Shown here: one piece after another, positions 1-8,900 of the stretch
Layout of the letters: the number at the start of each line of letters is the position of its first letter
How positions within the stretch are numbered: the stretch's first letter is position 1
From: Salinicola halophyticus
Lineage (GTDB): Bacteria > Pseudomonadota > Gammaproteobacteria > Pseudomonadales > Halomonadaceae
DNA: 64,000 bases
NCBI RefSeq assembly: GCF_003206695.1
Contig: NZ_PZJN01000004.1
Coordinates: forward strand, 353,570-417,569
Direction: 5' to 3'
Translations under genes and position numbers: made by a program
The notes under the pieces: model-generated
What the model saw: only the letters and a program-made list of their open reading frames with translations
Told to the model about the DNA's origin: nothing
The model's database searches: none

Positions 1-1507
1 CCGCCTTCATCAGACGGCTCATCGGTTTCTCTTCGATCTCGCCGAACTGGCTGAAATCGATCGCCGGCACCTGAGGGATACCCGCACCACCAGTGGCCCC
101 GGCCTTCGCCGCGCCGCCGCCACTCTTGCGATCCTTCATCACCTGCTTGACGAAGCCGTCGACGTCATCCTTAAGGACACGACCCTTAGGGCCGGAACCT
201 TTGACTTCACCGAGCTCGACGCCCAGTTCGCGGGCCAGCTTGCGTACGGCCGGGCCGGCGTGCACGTGGGCACCTTCGGTCTTGTCGTCACCATGCTTGT
301 GGCGCGCTTCCGGGCTCGGCTCACCGCTGACGTCCTTCTGCGCCTGAGCGTCGGATCGCTTGTCGGCCTTGGACGTCTTTCCGGTGTCAGAGGTCTTTTC
401 GGCGTCGGACGTCTTTTCGGCGTCGGACTTGGCCGGTGCCGGCTTCGAATCGTCGCTTTTCTTCGGGGACGATTTCTTCTTCGCCGGCTTCTTGGCACCC
501 GCAACCTCGACGTAGCCGATCAGATCGCCTTCCGAGACGCTGTCGCCTTCCTTGACCGAGACTTCGACGACCTTGCCCTGGTAAGGGCTCGGTACGTCCA
601 TGGAGGCCTTGTCGGACTCCAGCGTGATCAGGGTGTCTTCTTCGTTGATCTCGTCGCCTTCGCTGATGGCAACTTCGATTACTTCAACACCTTCGCCGCC
701 GCCGATATCGGGAACACGAATTTCCTGACGGCTGGCTTCGCCGTCGTCTTCGCCTTCGCCGCCTTCATCCTCGTCGCCATCGGCGTCTTCATTCTCGGCA
801 CTATCGGAGGATTCCGCGGGCGCTTCATCAGCGTCCTCTTCGCCTTCATCATCGCCTTCGCCAGCGATCTCCATGGTGCCGATCAGGTCACCTTCGGAGA
901 CGCTGTCGCCCTCCTTGATCGAGAGCGAGACGATCTTGCCGCTGTACGGGCTCGGCACATCCATCGAGGCCTTGTCCGACTCCAGCGTGATCAACGTGTC
1001 TTCTTCGCTGATCTCGTCGCCTTCGCTGACAGCGACTTCGATGATCTCGACGCCGTCGCCACCGCCGATATCCGGCACTTTCACTTCGACGGTACGCTTG
1101 CCACCACCGGAGGACTTCTTCTTCGATGCAGCCTTCTGGGGCTCGGCGTCATCGCCGCCGTTGTCGTCTGACTCGTCGCCATCGTCCGCCTGGGGCTTGT
1201 CCGATGACTCGCTCTCGTCCTGCGACGGCTCGCCGTCGGCATCATCGCCATCTTGGTCGTCGCCGCTATCCTCGGCTTCCAGCTCGAGAATATCGTCGCC
1301 CTCGGAGACGGTGTCGCCTTCCTTGACCAGAATCTTGACGACCTTGCCGCCCTTGGGCGCAGGAACATCCATGCTGGCCTTGTCGGATTCCAGCGTGATA
1401 ATGGTGTCTTCGGCGGCAATGACATCGCCGACGCTCACCGCGATCTCGATGATTTCGACATCGTCGCTGCCGCCGATGTCGGGAACTTTGATGATTTCGC
1501 TACTCAA
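1..1507 (-). CDS. aceF: Pyruvate dehydrogenase E2 (dihydrolipoamide acetyltransferase), 3'-truncated by window edge
   Basis: Acetyl-transferring core of the cytoplasmic pyruvate dehydrogenase complex. The reading frame opens with TTG at 1507, preceded by AAAGGAG about 7 nt upstream, and runs off the left edge after about 502 codons, so most of the catalytic domain is missing here. Three lipoyl domains are visible, each with the lipoylated lysine in ESDKASM (around residues 43, 177 and 298). A peripheral subunit-binding domain follows around residues 410-446 (AGPAVRKLARELGV), then the start of the catalytic domain. Linkers between lipoyl domains are rich in Asp, Glu, Ser and Gly, unlike the Ala/Pro-rich linkers of E. 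coli E2. It lies 112 bp downstream of aceE and is surely cotranscribed. The TTG start is unusual but no ATG fits the conserved N-terminus. Confidence 0.95.
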   Translation of the reverse strand, partial: MSSEIIKVPDIGGSDDVEIIEIAVSVGDVIAAEDTIITLESDKASMDVPAPKGGKVVKILVKEGDTVSEGDDILELEAEDSGDDQDGDDADGEPSQDESESSDKPQADDGDESDDNGGDDAEPQKAASKKKSSGGGKRTVEVKVPDIGGGDGVEIIEVAVSEGDEISEEDTLITLESDKASMDVPSPYSGKIVSLSIKEGDSVSEGDLIGTMEIAGEGDDEGEEDADEAPAESSDSAENEDADGDEDEGGEGEDDGEASRQEIRVPDIGGGEGVEVIEVAISEGDEINEEDTLITLESDKASMDVPSPYQGKVVEVSVKEGDSVSEGDLIGYVEVAGAKKPAKKKSSPKKSDDSKPAPAKSDAEKTSDAEKTSDTGKTSKADKRSDAQAQKDVSGEPSPEARHKHGDDKTEGAHVHAGPAVRKLARELGVELGEVKGSGPKGRVLKDDVDGFVKQVMKDRKSGGGAAKAGATGGAGIPQVPAIDFSQFGEIEEKPMSRLMKA

Positions 1508-1619
1508 GGTCGCGCTCCTTTAATCATCCACCAGCCTGCCTAGCGGGCAAGCCGGCTAATTCAGGCAATCTGGTCGCCGCCATTTCGTCGGCGGCGACAC
1601 CCTGACGTGATCCGCCCAC

Positions 1620-4310
1620 TCAGGACAGCAGAGGGCTGGGCTTGGCGGGATCGATGCCGTATTTCTTCATGGCATCGTTGACGACCTTGGCGTCGATCTC
1701 GCCGCGATTGGCCAGCGCACGCAGTGCCTGAATCGTCACGTAGTAGCGGTCGACCTCGAAGAAGCGGCGCAGCTGCTCGCGCGTATCCGAGCGACCGTAG
1801 CCATCGGTGCCGAGAACGTGGAAGTCGCTCGGTACCCAGGCGCGGATCTGATCGGCGTAGAGCTTCATGTAGTCGGTCGAGGCGATGACCGGGCCTTCGG
1901 TCCCGTCGAGCTGCTGCACGACCCACGGCTTTTCCCGCTTCTCATCGTAGTCGAGGAACTGCAGCCGATCGTACTCGAGCGCTTCACGACGCAGCTCGTT
2001 GAAGCTGGTCACGCTCCAGACGTCGGCGTTTACGCCGTGCTCTTCCGCCAGCATCACGGCGGCCGCTTCGACTTCGCGCAGGATCGTGCCGCTACCCATC
2101 AACTGAACGCGCGGCTGCTTCTTCTTGCCGCCAGCTTCGCCCGGCTTGAGCAGGTACATGCCGCGAACGATGCCTTCTTCGCTACCTTCCGCCATTTCCG
2201 GATGCGCGTAGTTTTCGTTCATCACGGTCAGATAGTAGAAGCAGTTTTCCTTGTCCTGGAACATCCGCTTCAGACCATCCTGCACGATGACCGCCAGCTC
2301 GTGGCCGTAGCACGGGTCGTAGGCACGGCAGGTCGGCACCGTCGACATCAGGATATGACTGTGGCCATCCTGATGCTGTAGACCCTCGCCATTGATGGTG
2401 GTCCGACCGGCGGTACCGCCGACCATGAAGCCACGCGCCTGCAGATCGCCGGCGGCCCAGACCAGATCGCCGATACGCTGATAGCCGAACATCGAGTAAT
2501 AGACGTAGAACGGCAGCAGCGGCAGATGATGGTTGGCGTAGGAGGTCGCCGCGGCGATCCAGGCCGACATCGAACCCGCTTCGGTAATGCCCTCCTCGAG
2601 GATCTGACCCTTCTTGTCCTCGCGGTAGTACATGATCTGGCCCATATCCATGGGCTCGTACTTCTGACCTTCGGCCGCGTAGATTCCGAGCTGCCGGAAC
2701 ATCCCTTCCATCCCGAACGTCCGTGCTTCGTCGGGGATGATCGGTACCACGCGGGAGCCCAGCTGTTTGTGCTTGACCAGGCCATTCAGTACGCGCACGA
2801 AGGCCATGGTGGTCGAGACCTCGCGATCGCCCGACCCTTTCAGCTGCGCCGCGAACATCTTGTCGTCGAGTCCCGGGATCTCCATCGCCTCGAAGTCCGC
2901 CTTGCGAGCCGGCAGAAAACCGCCGAGCTTCTCGCGCTGAAGATGCAGGTACTTCATCTCCGGGCTGTCGTCTTCGGGCTTGTAGTAAGGGATGTCGCCG
3001 CTTTCGATCTGCTTGTCCGAAACCGGAATGCCGAAGCGATCGCGGAAGGCCTTCAGCGCATCGACGTCCATCGACTTGATCTGGTGGGCTTCCATGTCGG
3101 CTTCGCCGTGACCGCCGCCCATGCCGTAACCCTTGACGGTGTGCGCCAGGATGACGGTGGGACGACCGTTCGACTTGTGAACCGCCTCGTGGTACGCCGC
3201 GTAGACCTTCTGGGGATCGTGGCCACCGCGATTGAGCCGGAAGACCTGCTCGTCGGAGTAGTCCTTGACCATCTCCGCGGTCTCTTCGTACTTGCCGAAG
3301 AAGTTGTCGCGGGTGTACTTGCCGCCCTGGGCCTTGTAGTTCTGGTATTCGCCGTCGACCGCCTCGTCCATGCGCTTCTGCAGCATGCCCTTGGTGTCCT
3401 GTTCGAACAGCGGATCCCACAGGCCGCCCCAGACCACCTTGATCACGTTCCAGCCGGCACCGCGGAAGACGCCTTCGAGCTCGTCGATGACCCGCGAGTT
3501 GCCGCGTACCGGACCGTCGAGACGCTGCAGGTTGCAGTTGATGACGAAGATCAAGTTGTCGAGCTTCTCGCGGCTGGCCAGGTGCAGCGCGCCCAGCGAT
3601 TCCGGCTCGTCGCATTCGCCGTCGCCCAGGAACGCCCAGACCTTGCGGTCCTTCATGTCTTCCAGCTCACGCGAGTGCAGGTACTTCATCACGTGGGCCT
3701 GATAGATCGACTGGATCGGGCCCAGACCCATGGAAACGGTCGGGAACTGCCAGTAGTCCGGCATCAGATAGGGGTGTGGATAGGACGGCAGAGCTTCACC
3801 GTCGACTTCCTGACGGAAGTTATCCATCTGCTCCTGCGTCAGCCGGCCTTCCAGGAACGAGCGCGCGTAGATGCCCGGCGTGACGTGGCCCTGGATGTAG
3901 AGCAGATCGCCCTTGTGGTCGCCGTTGTCGGCGCGGAAGAAGTGGTTGAAACCGACTTCATAAAGCGTCGCGCTGGACTGATAGCTGGCGATGTGACCGC
4001 CCAGGCCCTTGTGCTTCTTGTTGGCACGGAGCACCTGCACCATGGCGTTCCAGCGAATCGCCGAGCGGATCTTGCGCTCGATGAACATGTCGCCGGGCAT
4101 CTTGGCTTCACGGTGCACGGGAATGGTGTTGCGATGCGGTGTGGTGCCGGTAAACGGCGGTGAAGATCCGTCACGACGCAGGCGGTCCGCCAACCGGGTC
4201 AGGATGTACCGAGCGCGCTCTTCGCCCTCATGCTCGACGACCGAGGCCAGGGAATCCAACCATTCCGTGGTTTCGACCGGATCGAGGTCTTCTCGTGTCT
4301 CCAGACTCAT
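1620..4310 (-). CDS. aceE: Pyruvate dehydrogenase E1 component, homodimeric type
   Basis: Thiamine-diphosphate-dependent decarboxylase that starts pyruvate oxidation to acetyl-CoA. The protein is 896 aa (E. coli AceE 887 aa). The ThDP motif region is GDGECDEPES, and the family-typical FGMEGMFRQLGIY and GGTAGRTTINGEGLQHQDGH regions are present. The frame is open further upstream to 4433, but the start at ATG 4310 (MSLETREDLDPVETTEWLDS) matches the family N-terminus and has GGAG 9 nt upstream. First gene of aceE-aceF. The 380 bp upstream region carries an FNR/ANR-like site. No lpd gene is visible in the window. Confidence 0.97.
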   Translation of the reverse strand: MSLETREDLDPVETTEWLDSLASVVEHEGEERARYILTRLADRLRRDGSSPPFTGTTPHRNTIPVHREAKMPGDMFIERKIRSAIRWNAMVQVLRANKKHKGLGGHIASYQSSATLYEVGFNHFFRADNGDHKGDLLYIQGHVTPGIYARSFLEGRLTQEQMDNFRQEVDGEALPSYPHPYLMPDYWQFPTVSMGLGPIQSIYQAHVMKYLHSRELEDMKDRKVWAFLGDGECDEPESLGALHLASREKLDNLIFVINCNLQRLDGPVRGNSRVIDELEGVFRGAGWNVIKVVWGGLWDPLFEQDTKGMLQKRMDEAVDGEYQNYKAQGGKYTRDNFFGKYEETAEMVKDYSDEQVFRLNRGGHDPQKVYAAYHEAVHKSNGRPTVILAHTVKGYGMGGGHGEADMEAHQIKSMDVDALKAFRDRFGIPVSDKQIESGDIPYYKPEDDSPEMKYLHLQREKLGGFLPARKADFEAMEIPGLDDKMFAAQLKGSGDREVSTTMAFVRVLNGLVKHKQLGSRVVPIIPDEARTFGMEGMFRQLGIYAAEGQKYEPMDMGQIMYYREDKKGQILEEGITEAGSMSAWIAAATSYANHHLPLLPFYVYYSMFGYQRIGDLVWAAGDLQARGFMVGGTAGRTTINGEGLQHQDGHSHILMSTVPTCRAYDPCYGHELAVIVQDGLKRMFQDKENCFYYLTVMNENYAHPEMAEGSEEGIVRGMYLLKPGEAGGKKKQPRVQLMGSGTILREVEAAAVMLAEEHGVNADVWSVTSFNELRREALEYDRLQFLDYDEKREKPWVVQQLDGTEGPVIASTDYMKLYADQIRAWVPSDFHVLGTDGYGRSDTREQLRRFFEVDRYYVTIQALRALANRGEIDAKVVNDAMKKYGIDPAKPSPLLS

Positions 4311-4690
4311 AGACAACTCTCCGAATGGGAAAAGGTTTGCCATTCGCCCGGCCATGGCGGGTAGCCGCAGCGGGGCTTGGGAATATGCGCTCTTCGGTGC
4401 GGGCGCGGCTCTTTTGGGGCCGCTTTCCGACATTTATTGGCTGTAATGAAATGACAGCAGGCGTGCGTGACGCGAGAAATCAGGCGAAGAAGATACCGCA
4501 AACGCTGGCATCTGCCAATTCACGGACGCATTGATGGTGCTGAAACCTGCGCCCAAATCGATCAAAATCAATTACTTGGCGTTCAACCACATTAATGCAA
4601 GCGTGTATCGAACGAGGCGGCCAATCTACCGCCATCGCGAATTCGCGCTTGAGTGACAGCCGGGACGCCTGCTACAGGCAAGCATAGCAT
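4311..4690. other. Intergenic region upstream of aceE
   Basis: About 380 bp without a convincing gene, between ampD and aceE, both on the minus strand. It should hold the aceEF promoter. It is more AT-rich than its flanks around 4540-4600. Apart from the FNR-like site listed separately I see no strong hairpin terminator for the ampD side and no clear PdhR site. Confidence 0.5.
4558..4571. promoter_or_regulatory. FNR/ANR-like box upstream of aceEF
   Basis: TCGATCAAAATCAA matches the FNR consensus TTGAT-N4-ATCAA at nine of ten defined positions. It lies about 250 bp upstream of the aceE start. In E. coli the pdh operon is known to be lowered anaerobically by Fnr, so an oxygen-linked control here is plausible. 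The match could be chance; the Crp/Fnr protein in this window lacks the Fe-S cysteines. Confidence 0.35.
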
Positions 4691-5302
4691 TCAAACGATC
4701 TCTGTCAGGCAGCGACGTAGATAGGCCCAATCGAACGCCGGCCCTGGGTCGGTCTTGCGCAGTGGCGCGATATGGGCGTGGCCGATGATCCGCTCGGCAG
4801 TGATTGCCGGATAGCGCGCGATCAACACCCTCAGTACGGCCGCCAGCGTGCGATATTGCACCTCGCGATAGGCACGCTCGTCGGTGCCCTCGAGTTCGAT
4901 GCCGATGGCAAAGTCGTTGAGCCCCTCGCGCAGCTGTTCTTGACCTGGTCTTTCGTCATCCAGCCAGCGCGACTTCCCGGCATGCCAGGCGCGCCGATCG
5001 AAGGACACAAACTGGACGCACTCGCCATCGCGCCGAATCAGCAGGTGGGCCGACACTCGCAGCGACGCGATCGCGGGGAAAGCCGGATGCGCGTCCGGCT
5101 CCAGAGTATTGGTGAACAGCCTCTCGATAGCCTCACCGCCGAACTCCCCCGGCGGCAGACTGATGCCGTGCAGCACCACCGCGGATATCTCGTCCGTCGG
5201 CCGGTCGTTGGCGTTGGGCGATACCACCCGGCGCGCCGCGCGCAGCCAGTGATCGTCGGTCACCCCGTCGCTGTCGATTCCGAACGCGACTTCTGCTGTC
5301 AT
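4691..5302 (-). CDS. ampD: 1,6-anhydro-N-acetylmuramyl-L-alanine amidase AmpD
   Basis: Cytoplasmic zinc amidase of peptidoglycan recycling, cleaving the lactyl-L-Ala bond in anhydro-muropeptides. The 203 aa protein closely follows E. coli AmpD (183 aa): HGISLPPGEFGG with the first zinc His, LRVSAHLLIRRDGE, FDRRAWHAGKS, IGIELEGTD, and HAHIAPLRKTDPGPAFDW with the second His and the zinc-binding Asp. An insertion of about 10 residues sits after RAWHAGKSRW. No signal peptide. The start ATG overlaps the stop of the upstream AraC-type gene by 4 bp (ATGA), so the two are translationally coupled. The usual partner ampE is not next to it. Confidence 0.95.
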   Translation of the reverse strand: MTAEVAFGIDSDGVTDDHWLRAARRVVSPNANDRPTDEISAVVLHGISLPPGEFGGEAIERLFTNTLEPDAHPAFPAIASLRVSAHLLIRRDGECVQFVSFDRRAWHAGKSRWLDDERPGQEQLREGLNDFAIGIELEGTDERAYREVQYRTLAAVLRVLIARYPAITAERIIGHAHIAPLRKTDPGPAFDWAYLRRCLTEIV

Positions 5303-6285
5303 GACTCGTCTCCCGCGTGGCCCAGCCGCTCGTCTCTTGGACTGATGCCGAAATGGTGGCGATAGGCGGTGGAAAAATGCGCACCCGACGAAAATCCATG
5401 CGCCAGCGCGATCTCCCCCACCGCCTGATCGCCTTCCCGCAGCAGCTTGCGCGCCTGCTGCAGACGCAGATTGAGATAGTAGCGACTGGGTACGGCCTGG
5501 AGATGCTTCTTGAACAGTCGTTCCAGCTGGCGCCGCGATAGTCCCAGATGCGCCGACAGTTCATGGGTGGTCAGCGGCTCCTCGATGTTGGCCTCCATCA
5601 GCGCCACCGCATCGATCAGACTCTGCGGGACATGTCCCAGGCGCGAACGCAGCGGAATCTGCTGCGGCTCGTCGGCCATGCGAATCCGCTCGCAGACGAA
5701 ATGTTCGGAGATCCTTTGCGCCAGTCCCGTGCCCTGCTGCTGACCGATCAGGGTCATCAGCATGTCCATCGCTGCGGTACCGCCACCACAGGTGAGGCGG
5801 TTGCGATCGATCTCGAACAACTGGTGGGAAATATGAATCGTGGGAAACGTCCGCGCAAAGCCATCGGCACTGGCGTAGGAAATGGAGGCCCGATAACCGT
5901 CCAGCACGCCGGCTCTCGCCAGCCAATGGGTACCGCCGGCGATGCCCCCCAGCATCACGCCCCGGCTTGCGAGGCGATGCAACCAATGGATCAGCGTCTC
6001 GCTGTCGTCGCCCGCGGCCACCGGCCAGGCCGGCGTGGGGGCGCAGACGAACAGCATGTCGAGATGGCGCGCATCGCTGCCGGCCACGCTTTCCGGCGAC
6101 AGCGCCAGCTCGGCCACGCTCTTCACCGGGCGACCGTCGATACCGAAGGTCGTGGCCGTATAGAGCCGCCGGTCCGCTAGCGTATTGGCGACGATCAGCG
6201 GCTCGATGGCGCAGGCCTGTGCCAGCAGGGAAAAGCCCGGCAGCATCACGAACCCCACTCGACGTGGAGTATCGCTGGCGTTCAT
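5299..6285 (-). CDS. GlxA-family AraC-type transcriptional regulator
   Basis: 328 aa. Residues about 8-190 form a DJ-1/PfpI-like (class I glutamine amidotransferase-like) domain, and residues about 215-318 an AraC-type double helix-turn-helix (LSAHLGLSRRQLERLFKKHL, then IALAHGFSSGAHFSTAYRHH). This layout is shared with the regulators GbdR and CdhR of glycine betaine and carnitine catabolism in pseudomonads. The target here cannot be told from the sequence, since no such catabolic genes lie beside it. It sits between fabV (33 bp upstream) and ampD (4 bp overlap) on the same strand, so the three may be cotranscribed. Confidence 0.85.
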   Translation of the reverse strand: MNASDTPRRVGFVMLPGFSLLAQACAIEPLIVANTLADRRLYTATTFGIDGRPVKSVAELALSPESVAGSDARHLDMLFVCAPTPAWPVAAGDDSETLIHWLHRLASRGVMLGGIAGGTHWLARAGVLDGYRASISYASADGFARTFPTIHISHQLFEIDRNRLTCGGGTAAMDMLMTLIGQQQGTGLAQRISEHFVCERIRMADEPQQIPLRSRLGHVPQSLIDAVALMEANIEEPLTTHELSAHLGLSRRQLERLFKKHLQAVPSRYYLNLRLQQARKLLREGDQAVGEIALAHGFSSGAHFSTAYRHHFGISPRDERLGHAGDES

Positions 6286-6318
6286 GGCTGATGTTTCATG
6301 CGACCTCGATCGACGCGA

Positions 6319-7518
6319 TCAAACCCGGACGACGTCGAATTCGACCAGCGGGTCGACATCGGCGTCGTAATCCACATCGTCGCGTTCGAAGCCGAACAGC
6401 TTGAGGAATTCATGCTTGTAGCCGGCATAATCGGTGAGCGCGAACAGATTGTCGCTGGTCACCTGCGGCCACAGCTCCTTGCACGCCTGCTGAATGTCGT
6501 CGCGCAGTTCCCAGTCGTCCAGGCGCAGGCGCCCGGCTTCGTCCACCTCGGATTCGCCGTCGCCATACAGACGCTCGCCGAACAGCCGGTTGAGCTGATC
6601 GATGGTGCCCTCGTGAACGCCCTGCTCCTTCATCACCTTGTAGACCATCGAGATGTAGAGCGGCATCACCGGAATCGCAGCGCTGGCCTGAGTGACCACG
6701 GACTTGAGCACGGCCACGTTGGCCCCACCACCGGTGGTCTTGAGGCGTGCGTCGATCTCGCCGGCCGCGCGGTCGAGATCTTCCTTCGCCTTGCCCAGCG
6801 CACCGTGCCAGTAGATCGGCCAGGTGATATCGGTGCCGATGTAGCTGAACGCCACCGACTTGGCGCCCGGGGCCAGCACGCCGGCCTTGTCCAGCGCATC
6901 CATCCACAGTTCCCAGTCCTCGCCGCCCATCACTTCGATGGTGTCGGCCACTTCCTGTTCGGTGGCCGGTTCGACGGAAGCCTCGGTGATGGTGTCCTTG
7001 TTGGTATCGATGGCGGTCGCGGTGTAGGTCTCGCCGATCGGTTTCAGGCTCGAGCGCTTGAGTTCGCCGCTATCCGGCAACTTGCGCACCGGGGAAGCCA
7101 GCGAGTAGATCACCAGGTCGATCTGGCCCATGTCTTGTCGAATCAGCTCGATCGCCTTGTCGCGGACTTCGTGCGAGAACGCATCACCGTTGATCGACTT
7201 GCTGTAGAGCCCCTCGGCCTTAGCGAACTTGTCGAAGGCGGCCGAGTTGTACCAGCCTGCCGTGCCCGTCTTGGTCTCGGTCGCGGGCTTTTCGAAGAAT
7301 ACTCCCAGCGTATCGGCGCCGTAGCCGAAGGCCGCGGTGATGCGCGCCGCCAGGCCGTAGCCGCTGGACGCACCGATGACCAGCACGTTGCGCGGGCCGG
7401 CCTTGCGGTCGCTCAGATTGGCACGGGTGGTCTCGATCTGTTCGAGTACGTTGCGCTCGCAGCCGAGCGGATGCGTCGTGGTGCAGATGAAACCGCGAAC
7501 CTTGGGCTTGATGATCAC
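6319..7518 (-). CDS. fabV: Enoyl-[acyl-carrier-protein] reductase FabV
   Basis: NADH-dependent trans-2-enoyl-ACP/CoA reductase of fatty acid elongation, usually triclosan-tolerant. The 399 aa length is typical. Visible landmarks: [20 protein letters not shown] at the N-terminus, the nucleotide-binding [12 protein letters not shown], and the Tyr-x8-Lys catalytic pair in [10 protein letters not shown]. The start is GTG at 7518 with GAGG 6 nt upstream. The 343 bp upstream region is gene-free and carries two sets of 13-bp tandem repeats. Whether this is the only enoyl reductase in the genome cannot be judged here. Confidence 0.96.
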   Translation of the reverse strand: MIIKPKVRGFICTTTHPLGCERNVLEQIETTRANLSDRKAGPRNVLVIGASSGYGLAARITAAFGYGADTLGVFFEKPATETKTGTAGWYNSAAFDKFAKAEGLYSKSINGDAFSHEVRDKAIELIRQDMGQIDLVIYSLASPVRKLPDSGELKRSSLKPIGETYTATAIDTNKDTITEASVEPATEQEVADTIEVMGGEDWELWMDALDKAGVLAPGAKSVAFSYIGTDITWPIYWHGALGKAKEDLDRAAGEIDARLKTTGGGANVAVLKSVVTQASAAIPVMPLYISMVYKVMKEQGVHEGTIDQLNRLFGERLYGDGESEVDEAGRLRLDDWELRDDIQQACKELWPQVTSDNLFALTDYAGYKHEFLKLFGFERDDVDYDADVDPLVEFDVVRV

Positions 7519-7560
7519 GTCTAACCTCGTCTTCTTGGGCCGAAACGGAAAGCCCCGACG

Positions 7561-7599
7561 ACTCTCGCCAGGAACTCTCGCGAGGAACTATCGCCGGGA
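7561..7599. repeat. 13-bp tandem repeat, 3 copies
   Basis: Units ACTCTCGCCAGGA, ACTCTCGCGAGGA, ACTATCGCCGGGA. They lie about 40 bp upstream of the fabV start, in its likely 5' untranslated or promoter region. Units differ by one to three substitutions, so this is a diverging tandem duplication rather than a fresh one. Confidence 0.85.
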
Positions 7600-7657
7600 A
7601 ATGGCGTGGGTCGAATGTTATCAGCTCTAGCGCTGTCTGGGCGCATTCTAGCAGGGT

Positions 7658-7696
7658 GGCAAAACAGCTTGGCAAAACCGAGCGGCAAAAAGGATA
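7658..7696. repeat. 13-bp tandem repeat, 3 copies
   Basis: Units GGCAAAACAGCTT, GGCAAAACCGAGC, GGCAAAAAGGATA share the GGCAAAA head at exactly 13-bp spacing. The sequence is unrelated to the 7561-7599 repeat although the period is the same. Confidence 0.7.
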
Positions 7697-7861
7697 GGAA
7701 CTCGTGAGCGGCCGTTCTCGTTCGAGCCCTGGATTGATCCCCGCTACGCTCGACGTCCTTCGCGACGGATTCCGGACTGCCTGAGCCCGGGCTTGTCTCG
7801 ACGCGGCGGGTATTCGAAGATGGCTCACCAGCCGAGCCAGACCCGAGGACAGAAAAATCCC

Positions 7862-8269
7862 ATGCATCACGAGCAAGAGATCGAAGAGCTGGTCGTCAGG
7901 CGCGGCGCCCTGTGGCTGGCGCTGTCACCGCTGTGGCTCGAGCGCGATCCGCGCGAGTCGGACTACGCGCGCATGATCCGCGAGATCGAGGCCAGTGAAC
8001 TGACGCTGCAACAGCTGGAGTGGGTCTATCGTCTCGAGATGTCACCGGTGATGGCGCGCAATCAGCTCTCCATGGCCGGCGAATGGCGTGCGTTCGACGA
8101 GACCGAACTGCTGACGCGCCTAGTGCGCCATAACCGCAAGCTCGGCGGCTGGCGCAAGGTGAGCTGGTCGCTGTTCTCGGGGCTGACGACGATGATGAGC
8201 CGCCCCCGGTTCAACGAACTGGCGATGCGAGTCATGGTTGCCAGAGGCGAGCGACCTCCCGGCGGCTGA
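7862..8269 (+). CDS. Small hypothetical protein (DUF7079-like)
   Basis: 135 aa from ATG 7862, soluble, mainly helical, with no signal peptide or membrane segment. The stretch LSMAGEWRAFDETELL near the middle and the repeated leucine-rich helices resemble the DUF7079 family as I recall it; the function of that family is unknown. The frame is open upstream to 7793 with other possible starts, and the Shine-Dalgarno GAGGA lies rather far (12 nt) from the chosen ATG, so the start is uncertain. It ends 33 bp before the convergent glutathione peroxidase gene. Confidence 0.65.
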   Translation: MHHEQEIEELVVRRGALWLALSPLWLERDPRESDYARMIREIEASELTLQQLEWVYRLEMSPVMARNQLSMAGEWRAFDETELLTRLVRHNRKLGGWRKVSWSLFSGLTTMMSRPRFNELAMRVMVARGERPPGG

Positions 8270-8301
8270 GACGCCGATGCGGCACGTCGAGCCGCCTTGG
8301 C

Positions 8302-8796
8302 TCAAGCCGAGAACGGCGTCTCCAGCGCCTCTTCGACGGCGCGACGTAGCGATCGCGGTACGTCTCGAGGGCCAAAACGCCGAATGATCTGGCCGTCGCG
8401 CCCCACCAGAAACTTGGTGAAATTCCACTTGATCGGCGTACTACCCAGCATCCCGGGCGCCTGACGACGCAGGTGGATGAACAGCGGATGTGCCTGGCGG
8501 CCGTTGACTCTGACCTTCTCCATTACCGGAAATGTCACCGCATAGCGCTGCTCGCAGAACGCGCCGAACATCGCCGAAGACTCCGGCGCCTGACGCCCGA
8601 ACTGATTGCAGGGAAACGCGAGCACGGTGAATCCCTGATCGCGGTATTCGCGGTAAAGCTTTTCCAACCCCTCCATCTGCGGCGTGAAACCGCAGCGGCT
8701 GGCAACGTTGACAACCAGCAGCACCTGTCCGCGCAGCGCGCGCAGATTGAAAAATTCGCCGGTTTGCGTCCGACAGTCTTGCGTATATAACGACAT
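8302..8796 (-). CDS. Glutathione peroxidase family protein
   Basis: 164 aa thiol peroxidase of the GPx/BtuE family, reducing peroxides with thioredoxin or glutathione. The peroxidatic cysteine sits at residue 35 in NVASRCGFTPQ, followed by the FPCNQFG motif and KWNFTKFLVGRDG, the three hallmark stretches. It is a Cys, not selenocysteine, enzyme. No signal peptide, so cytoplasmic. Start taken at ATG 8796 (MSLYTQDC); an in-frame GTG at 8817 also exists and neither has a strong ribosome-binding site. Convergent with the small hypothetical gene. Confidence 0.93.
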   Translation of the reverse strand: MSLYTQDCRTQTGEFFNLRALRGQVLLVVNVASRCGFTPQMEGLEKLYREYRDQGFTVLAFPCNQFGRQAPESSAMFGAFCEQRYAVTFPVMEKVRVNGRQAHPLFIHLRRQAPGMLGSTPIKWNFTKFLVGRDGQIIRRFGPRDVPRSLRRAVEEALETPFSA

Positions 8797-8900
8797 TGAT
8801 GAGTCGACCCGGGTCACACCAAGTTCAGATCCATGGAATCGGTGCGCGAGCCCCTAGAGGCAACGCTCCCGTTCGAAAGAGTGCCACGCTCCCCCTCACA

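Larger units (their letters stand above)
7519..7861. other. Gene-free region between fabV and a divergent small gene
   Basis: 343 bp between divergent genes, so it should hold promoters for both. Its notable content is two separate triplicated 13-bp repeats (7561-7599 and 7658-7696), listed separately. I see no RNA gene and no convincing protein-coding frame. Confidence 0.5.

Noticed and set aside
260-1171. Plus-strand frame of 303 codons opposite aceF
   Set aside because: Mirrors the repeated lipoyl domains; the minus strand encodes three valid lipoyl motifs.
2526-4163. A 545-codon open frame on the plus strand opposite aceE
   Set aside because: It is the antisense shadow of a strongly conserved gene in GC-rich DNA, with no ribosome-binding site or family motif.
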